Assembly: GCF_014202505.1 (NCBI RefSeq)
Contig: NZ_JACHGW010000004.1
Span: 434,001-498,000, forward strand
Direction of reading: 5' to 3'
From: Armatimonas rosea
GTDB taxonomy: Bacteria > Armatimonadota > Armatimonadia > Armatimonadales > Armatimonadaceae
Length of the DNA: 64,000 nucleotides
Below the pieces are notes generated by a model. It searched no databases and was not told where the DNA came from. It saw nothing but the letters and a program-made list of their open reading frames with translations. This document shows positions 58,728 to 64,000 of this stretch, piece after piece. The position numbers and the translations under genes are program-made. The first letter of the stretch is position 1. Each line of letters begins with the position of its first letter.

Positions 58728-58763
58728 TTTCCCCTGTGGGATCGCAAGGTACCACAGGGGAAA
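58728..58763 (+). terminator. Hairpin after the sigma-factor operon
   Basis: TTTCCCCTGTGG pairs perfectly with CCACAGGGGAAA (12 bp, 12-nt loop). There is no long T-run directly after on the plus strand, so efficiency is uncertain; stop codon 7 nt upstream. Confidence 0.65.
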
Positions 58764-58832
58764 TTCCCGTAGTTTTATCAGCCTGCACGCCCTCTCACTT
58801 TTTGACGATTATTAAGAAAAGTGAGAGACTTG

Positions 58833-61046
58833 ATGCAAAACCGCTCCCCCCTTCTCGAAACGACCCGCGACGACGATGAGCGCCAGGATCGGCTACAGGC
58901 ACGGCTCTTGATGACACTGCGGGCCTTTGCCTTCAAGGCGAACGCGGCAGGCCTTACGTTTCCCTGTGAAGCGACCGCACAAGCCCTCCTCCCTCTCTCT
59001 TCAACCAACAGCTATGCGGAGAGACTCGAAGAGTCGATCCACCGCCAAGACCGGGCCTATAGGAGCGCGACCTGGACACAGGCGATCGAGAAGCAGCAGC
59101 CGCTCGTCAGCAATACCTTTCGGGTCTGTGACCAGTGGGGTAAGTGGCACTGGCTCCATGAAGAGGCCCATGTGCTCTACCAGCCCGACGGCTGGGATGC
59201 GGTCGGGACCTTCGTCGATGTGACCAGGCAAGAGCGCAACGCAGCGCTCCATGTGGGACAGACACGCATCCTTAAGATGATCGCGGAGCATAGGCCACTC
59301 GCGACGATCCTGGACTCGCTCAATCTCCTGATCGAGGAGCTGGTCCCCGAGTCGCTCACCTGCATCCTGGGCTATGCCCCCCTCACCAACTCGGTCTATG
59401 ATCTGAGCGCTCCCAACCTTCCCCAGGGCTACCGCACAGCGATCAACGGGCTGATCGTCAGCCCCGATGCGGGCTCGTGTGGGGCCGCTCTCAGCCGGAA
59501 AAAGCCGGTCGTTGTCAAGGATATCGCCACCGATCCCCTCTGGAAAGACTTTGTCACCCTTGCGGTTGATGGCTATGGGCTACGCTCGTGCTGGTCTCAT
59601 CCCATCCTCACCAATGAGGGCAACCCCGTCGGCACCTTCGCCATCTACCACCGGCACCCCCACACCCCCACAGGCTGGGAGCGGGAGCTCCTGGCAACCG
59701 CCGCCTACCTCGCCGGGGTTGCGATAGAGCGCTCGGAGTCGGAGAATACGATCCGCTACCAGGCCAGCCACGACTCCCTCACGGGCCTGCCCAACCGCCA
59801 CCGGTTCACCACCGATGTCACTGCACAGCTCGATGCAGCGCGCCAGCAGCAGACCACCCTCACGCTTCTCTTCCTCGACCTCGACCGCTTCAAGCAGGTC
59901 AACGACTCCCTCGGGCACTCTTTTGGCGACCACTTGCTCCAGACCATTGCCAGCCGGATGCAAGACGTTGTCGGGGAGCGGGTCTACCGGATGGGGGGCG
60001 ACGAGTTCACGATCCTCCTGGAGAACTCGGATGCGCGCCAGACCGATGAGCTTGTCAAACGGCTCCGCCGGGAGCTCTCGCGCCTCGTGCAGCTCGACAA
60101 CTACGAGTACCTTCCCAGTGTCACGATCGGTATCAGCGACTACCCAGGCCATGCCGAGAATGCCCATAGCCTCCTCAAGTACGCCGATATCGCCCTGCAC
60201 CGCGCCAAGGAAGACCACTACGGCGGCACGCGTCGCTTCGACCCGATCCTGGCCCAGAACCTCGCCCAGAAAGTCCAGCTAGAATCGGACCTGCGCCAAG
60301 CGGTCGAGCAGCAGGCCTTCACCCTGCACTACCAGGTCAAGGTCGATGCCCGAACCCACCAGCCGATTGGTGTCGAGGCCCTGATCCGCTGGCAGCACCC
60401 CGAGCGGGGCATGGTCTCGCCCGGTGAGTTTATCCCCCTTGCGGAGGAGACCGGGCTGATCCTCCCTCTGGGCGACTGGGTCATGCAGACCGCCTGCCAG
60501 CAGGCACGCGCCTGGGAGATAGCGGGGCTCCCCCTGCGCGTCTCGATCAATGTCTCCGCACGCCAGCTCCTCCAGCCCGACCTACAAAAACGTGTCCAGA
60601 GTGCGCTCCAGCAGTCCGGGGTGCGCCCGGACTTGATTGGCTTTGAGCTCACCGAGACCGCGATTCTCAAGCACGGCAAGTCCGCCGAGCGCACCCTCAA
60701 TGCCCTCAAAGACCTGGGAATCTGGCTAGAGCTCGATGACTTTGGCACCGGGTTTTCGTCGCTGGTCTCCCTCCGCAACTACCGCATCGATGTCCTAAAG
60801 ATCGACCGGCTCTTTGTCCATAACCTTAAGCGCACGTCCAACGACGCCGCCATTGTCCGTGGGGTGATCGAGATGGGCCATGCACTGAACATGACCGTGG
60901 TCGCGGAGGGGGTGGAGACCCGTGCGCAGGCGGAGCTTCTGACGGAGCTGGGCTGCGACGGCCTCCAAGGGTTCTACTTTGCCCGCCCCGTCCCCGTGGA
61001 GCAGCTCTGCCTAGACCACGCTCCTCGGCTACGCCGCGCCGCCTGA
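58833..61046 (+). CDS. PAS/GAF-GGDEF-EAL cyclic-di-GMP turnover protein
   Basis: 737 residues from ATG 58833 (a GTG at 58821 is alternative). The N-terminal region has a PAS-like domain ending WHWLHEEAHVLYQPDGWDAVGTFVDVTRQE. A GAF domain (~145-300) has SPDAGSCGAALSRKKPVVVKDIATDPLW. The GGDEF domain has RMGGDEFTILL with the GGDEF signature intact (near residue 388), and the EAL domain has VEALIRWQHPERGMVSPGEFIPLAEETG (EAL intact near 515), LELDDFGTGFSSL and VAEGVETRAQ. Both synthase and phosphodiesterase active sites look usable, so either may be switched by the sensors. No membrane segment: a cytoplasmic sensor. Confidence 0.95.
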   Translation: MQNRSPLLETTRDDDERQDRLQARLLMTLRAFAFKANAAGLTFPCEATAQALLPLSSTNSYAERLEESIHRQDRAYRSATWTQAIEKQQPLVSNTFRVCDQWGKWHWLHEEAHVLYQPDGWDAVGTFVDVTRQERNAALHVGQTRILKMIAEHRPLATILDSLNLLIEELVPESLTCILGYAPLTNSVYDLSAPNLPQGYRTAINGLIVSPDAGSCGAALSRKKPVVVKDIATDPLWKDFVTLAVDGYGLRSCWSHPILTNEGNPVGTFAIYHRHPHTPTGWERELLATAAYLAGVAIERSESENTIRYQASHDSLTGLPNRHRFTTDVTAQLDAARQQQTTLTLLFLDLDRFKQVNDSLGHSFGDHLLQTIASRMQDVVGERVYRMGGDEFTILLENSDARQTDELVKRLRRELSRLVQLDNYEYLPSVTIGISDYPGHAENAHSLLKYADIALHRAKEDHYGGTRRFDPILAQNLAQKVQLESDLRQAVEQQAFTLHYQVKVDARTHQPIGVEALIRWQHPERGMVSPGEFIPLAEETGLILPLGDWVMQTACQQARAWEIAGLPLRVSINVSARQLLQPDLQKRVQSALQQSGVRPDLIGFELTETAILKHGKSAERTLNALKDLGIWLELDDFGTGFSSLVSLRNYRIDVLKIDRLFVHNLKRTSNDAAIVRGVIEMGHALNMTVVAEGVETRAQAELLTELGCDGLQGFYFARPVPVEQLCLDHAPRLRRAA

Positions 61047-61058
61047 GACGCGACCGGG

Positions 61059-61064
61059 TACAAT
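61059..61064 (+). promoter_or_regulatory. -10 box (TACAAT) inside a short palindrome
   Basis: TACAAT ends 7 nt before ATG 61072 and lies within ACCGG-GTACAATA-CCGGT (61053-61070), a possible operator overlapping the promoter. Confidence 0.5.
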
Positions 61065-61071
61065 ACCGGTC

Positions 61072-62208
61072 ATGCGTGTAGGATTGTTTACCGAGAGCTA
61101 CGAGCCCGTGATCAATGGCGTCTCGACCTCGGTGAAGACCCTTGCCCTGGAACTCCTCGCCGAGGGCCACGAACCGACGGTCCTGGCTCCCCGCTATCCC
61201 GGCTATGCCGACAGCAGCGAGGTTCCCGTGCGCCGGTTGCCGTCGTGGGTCTCCCCCTGGAACCCGCAGAACCCCTTTGCGCACTCGCCGCTCCTGGGAC
61301 AGCCGATGGCACTCCGCAACCTCCCCCTGGATGTGGTGCACTCCCAGCAGCCCTTTGGCATGGGCCAGCACGCCCGCGCCATGGCCCGTCAGCTCGGCGT
61401 GCCGCTCGTCTCCACCTTCCACACGCTCTACCACGAGTACACCCACTATGTCCCGCTGCCAAGCGCCGTGAGCCGCTGGTGGCTCTCCCGACACCTGCGC
61501 CTCTACTACGGCCACGAGTGCGCCCAGGTGATCGTGCCGTCGCAGGCCACCGGCGACGTGCTGATCCGCCTGGGAGTCCCCGAGAGCAAGCTCACGGTAG
61601 TCCCCACGGGAATCCCCGCCCTGCGCCCCGTCCTGCCCACCGAGATCGCGGGCGTCCGGGAGCGCTACCGCCTCACCGAGGGAGCACCGGTCCTGCTCTA
61701 TGTCGGGCGGCTGGCGCGGGAGAAGAATATCGAGTGCCTCTTCGACGGCCTACGGCACTGGCCCGCGGACGCCGTCCTCTTGCTCGTGGGAGGCGGCCCC
61801 GCACTCAACGATCTCAAGGCCGAGGCGGAGACCCGTGGAATCGCGGATCGGGTGCGCTTTGCGGGCTTTGTCCCACGCCCCGATCTGCCGCCTATCTTCG
61901 CCGCCGCGACTCTCTTTGTCTTCCCCAGCGTGACGGATACCCAAGGGGTCGTGCTCTCGGAGGCGCAGAGCAACGGCCTGCCGTGTGTGGTCGCCAACGG
62001 CGGCGGTGCCCCGGAGTTTGTCCGCGACGGCATCGACGCCTTGATCGTCCCACCCTCCGAGCTGGGCCAGGCCGCCGCCGCCCTCCTTAAAGATACCGAG
62101 CGCCTAAAAGCCTTCGCCTGCGCCGCCCGCCAGAGCCCGCTCCACCCCACCCCCACCGAGATGGCCCGCCGCATTGTCGCGGTCTACGAAGCCGCCCGCA
62201 GCTGCTAG
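61072..62208 (+). CDS. GT4-family glycosyltransferase
   Basis: 378 residues. It begins MRVGLFTESYEPVINGVSTSVKTLALELLAEGHEPTVLAPRYPGY, as in GT4 mannosyl/glucosyl transferases acting on diacylglycerol or phosphatidylinositol. It contains STFHTLYHEYTHYVPLP, VIVPSQATGDVLIRLGV, LLYVGRLAREKNIECLFDGL, RVRFAGFVPRPDLPPIFAAATLFVFPSVTDTQGVVLSEAQSNGLPCVVANGGGAPEFVRDGIDALIV with the EX7E-type donor motif. It probably builds a glycolipid or cell-surface glycan. A leaderless promoter and a possible operator precede it. Confidence 0.92.
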   Translation: MRVGLFTESYEPVINGVSTSVKTLALELLAEGHEPTVLAPRYPGYADSSEVPVRRLPSWVSPWNPQNPFAHSPLLGQPMALRNLPLDVVHSQQPFGMGQHARAMARQLGVPLVSTFHTLYHEYTHYVPLPSAVSRWWLSRHLRLYYGHECAQVIVPSQATGDVLIRLGVPESKLTVVPTGIPALRPVLPTEIAGVRERYRLTEGAPVLLYVGRLAREKNIECLFDGLRHWPADAVLLLVGGGPALNDLKAEAETRGIADRVRFAGFVPRPDLPPIFAAATLFVFPSVTDTQGVVLSEAQSNGLPCVVANGGGAPEFVRDGIDALIVPPSELGQAAAALLKDTERLKAFACAARQSPLHPTPTEMARRIVAVYEAARSC

Positions 62209-62214
62209 CCTCTT

Positions 62215-62355
62215 CCGGGGATTGGCCGGGGTGTAGCCGGGGAATGAATGCCCCGGCAGGAGGGAAGGAGCGCCCCGTGGGCGCACAGAGCTTTCCTGCG
62301 TCCTCGGGACGCTCCCTAAGGCTGCCGGGGATTTCAATCCCCGGCCAATCCCCGG
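62215..62355. repeat. Palindromic element, family 2 (141 bp)
   Basis: Arms CCGGGGATTGGCCGGGG and CCCCGGCCAATCCCCGG are exact complements (17 bp). The core AAGGAGCGCCCCGTGGGCGC and TCCTCGGGACGCTCCC matches 57420-57534, while the arms are unrelated in sequence. Confidence 0.85.
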
Positions 62356-62375
62356 CTTATGATAAAGTAAGAGCC

Positions 62376-64000
62376 ATGGGGCAGTTCGGGCGTTTTATCC
62401 GGGAGCTAGGCAAGTACCGCGGGGCACAGCTCTGGATCGCGTTTTTGACCTTGATCTCGGCCCTCCTCTCTCTCCAGACACCGGGGCTGATCAAGCAGAT
62501 CTTCAACTTCCTCGACCCGCGTAAGTCCGAGCCCTTCCACCTCCCCGGCCCGTTTTCATCGCTTACCGGAGCCTTTGTCCTGCTGATTCTCGTCTCGCTC
62601 GCCTCGGGCCTGATGAGCTATGTCATGGGCGTCACCATCCAGGCGATGGGCCAGCGCTTCCTGCTCGACACCCGTGTCAAGCTCTACACCCACCTGCAGG
62701 GGCTCTCGCAGGGCTTTTTTGAGAAGTCCCAGACCGGGAAGATCGTCGCCACCGTGGTCAACGATGTCGGCCAGGTCAATGGGCTGATCACCGGGGCGTT
62801 TGTGACCATTATTCAGGACTCCGTGACCCTGATCGGAGTGCTCATTCTGATCTTTATGCAGAACGCGCACCTGGCGCTGCTGGCGCTCTCGGTCTACCCG
62901 ATCTACATCCTCAACTACCTGCTCTCACGCAAGGGGCTCTCGGACAACGCCAGCAAGATCAGCGAGCTGCGCGGCGTGATCCTCTCGGACCTGCAGGAGA
63001 AGCTGGCGGGGATTCAGGTGGTCAAGTCCTACGCCCAGGAGCGCTCGGAGGTCCGAAGCTACACGCACCTCAACCGCGACAACCTCAACCTCAATATCCG
63101 TCAGAACGGCCTGGGCACCTGGCTCTGGGTGCGCGCAGAGCTCATCACGGCGGTCGGGACGGCGGTGGTTCTCTGTGTGGGCGGACAGGCGGTGATTAAG
63201 GGCGACCTCCGCCAGGGCGACCTCGTGGCGTTTCTGGTCTTGGTCACGGCCTATCTCTATGCCCCCACGATCCGTCTGATCCAGCTCAACGACCAGCTCG
63301 CACGCTCCCAGACCAGCCTGCGCCGCATCTTCGATCTGCTGGACACCGCGCCCGTGGTGGTCAACAATCTCAAGGCCCCCGCGCTCCCCAAGATCGCCGG
63401 GCGCGTGGTCTACGAGCACGTGAAGTTCGCCTACGAGCCGGAGCAGTATGTCCTCAAGGGGATCGACTTAACCGTGGAGCCGGGGCAGATGATCGCCTTT
63501 GTGGGGGGCAGCGGCTCGGGGAAGACCACGATGATTAGCCTGCTCTCACGCCACTACGATGTGGTGGAGGGGCGGATCACCATCGACGGTCACGACCTGC
63601 GGGAGATCGAGCTCTACTCGCTCCGTCAGCAGATCGGGGTGGTGCTCCAGGAGAGCATTCTGTTCCACGCAACCATCCGGGAGAACCTCAAGTACGGCAA
63701 GCTGGACGCCACAGACGAAGAGCTGGCCGCGGCGGTGGAGGCCGCGAACCTGACATCGGTGATCGAGGCGCTTCCACAGGGCTACGACACCAAGATCGGG
63801 GAGGAAGGGGTCAAGCTCTCGGTGGGCGAGAAGCAGCGCCTCGCGATCGCCCGAGCCCTCCTCGCCGACCCACGGATTCTGGTGCTCGACGAGGCCACCA
63901 GCTCACTGGACTCCGAGACCGAGACCCTGATCCAAGAGGCGCTCGACCGGCTGATGACAAACCGCACCAGCTTTGTGATCGCCCACCGCCTCAGCACGAT
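62376..64000 (+). CDS. ABC transporter, fused permease-ATPase exporter (MsbA-like), C-terminus beyond window
   Basis: 541 residues are visible, open at the right edge. The N-terminal six-helix exporter domain ([87 protein letters not shown]) precedes the ATPase with Walker [16 protein letters not shown]. The signature [34 protein letters not shown] has LSVGE instead of LSGGQ; the H-loop is FVIAHRLST. It is likely a lipid/lipopolysaccharide- or drug-type exporter working as a dimer. The expected missing part is about 30-50 residues. Confidence 0.95.
   Translation, partial: MGQFGRFIRELGKYRGAQLWIAFLTLISALLSLQTPGLIKQIFNFLDPRKSEPFHLPGPFSSLTGAFVLLILVSLASGLMSYVMGVTIQAMGQRFLLDTRVKLYTHLQGLSQGFFEKSQTGKIVATVVNDVGQVNGLITGAFVTIIQDSVTLIGVLILIFMQNAHLALLALSVYPIYILNYLLSRKGLSDNASKISELRGVILSDLQEKLAGIQVVKSYAQERSEVRSYTHLNRDNLNLNIRQNGLGTWLWVRAELITAVGTAVVLCVGGQAVIKGDLRQGDLVAFLVLVTAYLYAPTIRLIQLNDQLARSQTSLRRIFDLLDTAPVVVNNLKAPALPKIAGRVVYEHVKFAYEPEQYVLKGIDLTVEPGQMIAFVGGSGSGKTTMISLLSRHYDVVEGRITIDGHDLREIELYSLRQQIGVVLQESILFHATIRENLKYGKLDATDEELAAAVEAANLTSVIEALPQGYDTKIGEEGVKLSVGEKQRLAIARALLADPRILVLDEATSSLDSETETLIQEALDRLMTNRTSFVIAHRLST

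Overview
The window is 64 kb of GC-rich bacterial chromosome (GC looks to be in the low 60s per cent, by eye). It is densely coded on both strands, with no rRNA, tRNA, CRISPR array, transposase or phage gene that I could see. The gene mix suggests the Armatimonadota (Armatimonas/Chthonomonas-like). It includes a DUF1559-type prepilin with an H-X9-DG tail, a DUF1800 + DUF1501 + DUF1549/DUF1553 cytochrome-like cluster, two GspF paralogues, scattered glycoside hydrolases, a two-subunit glycine decarboxylase (gcvPA/gcvPB) and PPDK. The phylum is an inference from gene content, not a measured placement.

Layout. 0-10.3 kb, mostly minus strand: a truncated class D beta-lactamase-like gene, a GAF-LuxR regulator, a sugar isomerase/epimerase-like protein, a beta-propeller-like protein, a nitroreductase coupled to a divergent Mur ligase, an LTxxQ-type protein coupled to a radical SAM/SPASM protein, and a GH65-like lipoprotein. 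10.3-14.5 kb: a three-gene operon (membrane protein, coiled coil, glycosyltransferase) and a convergent membrane protein. 14.5-19.6 kb: a glycine cleavage operon gcvT-gcvH-gcvPA-orf-gcvPB with an unrelated gene wedged before gcvPB. 20.2-25.6 kb: ppdK on the minus strand and two GspF-like genes. 25.6-25.9 kb: a strong promoter with a short candidate sRNA and a palindromic repeat. 25.9-34.2 kb: an unknown protein, a lipoprotein, a PhyH-HEAT protein, an MFS transporter, and the DUF1800/DUF1501 pair. 34.2-37.4 kb: a large DUF1549/LamG/DUF1553 protein. 37.5-46 kb: an NQ-heptad peptide, an AhpD-like protein, a prepilin, a phosphodiesterase, an M42 peptidase, CBM-like and GH30 proteins, an M24 peptidase and a DUF5602-like lipoprotein. 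46-52.6 kb: HIT, HisN-like, a large SARP/NB-ARC/TPR regulator and a divergent secreted Zn-PLC-like/PLAT protein. 52.7-57.4 kb: FAH + SDR, a membrane protein, GH5, and a D-apionate-lactonase-like protein. 57.6-64 kb: an ECF sigma factor with a Pro/Thr-tailed partner, a GAF-GGDEF-EAL protein, a GT4 glycosyltransferase and a partial ABC exporter.

Two genome-scale signals stand out. First, the window is full of non-autonomous palindromic elements in several families. One family has five copies of about 140-150 bp with near-complementary ends. Others sit in frame inside genes, including a 167-bp palindrome in the DUF1549/DUF1553 gene and a 30-bp G-rich hairpin found in three unrelated coding regions. 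Two copies overlap the 5' ends of genes and encode part of the predicted N-terminus. Second, at least twelve genes have a TANNNT -10 box only 6-11 nt before the start codon and no Shine-Dalgarno, which points to widespread leaderless transcription. Two divergent gene pairs share only 31 and 33 bp between start codons, with a -10 box for each direction. Other genes, mainly internal operon genes and secreted proteins, have ordinary Shine-Dalgarno sequences, so both initiation modes seem to coexist.
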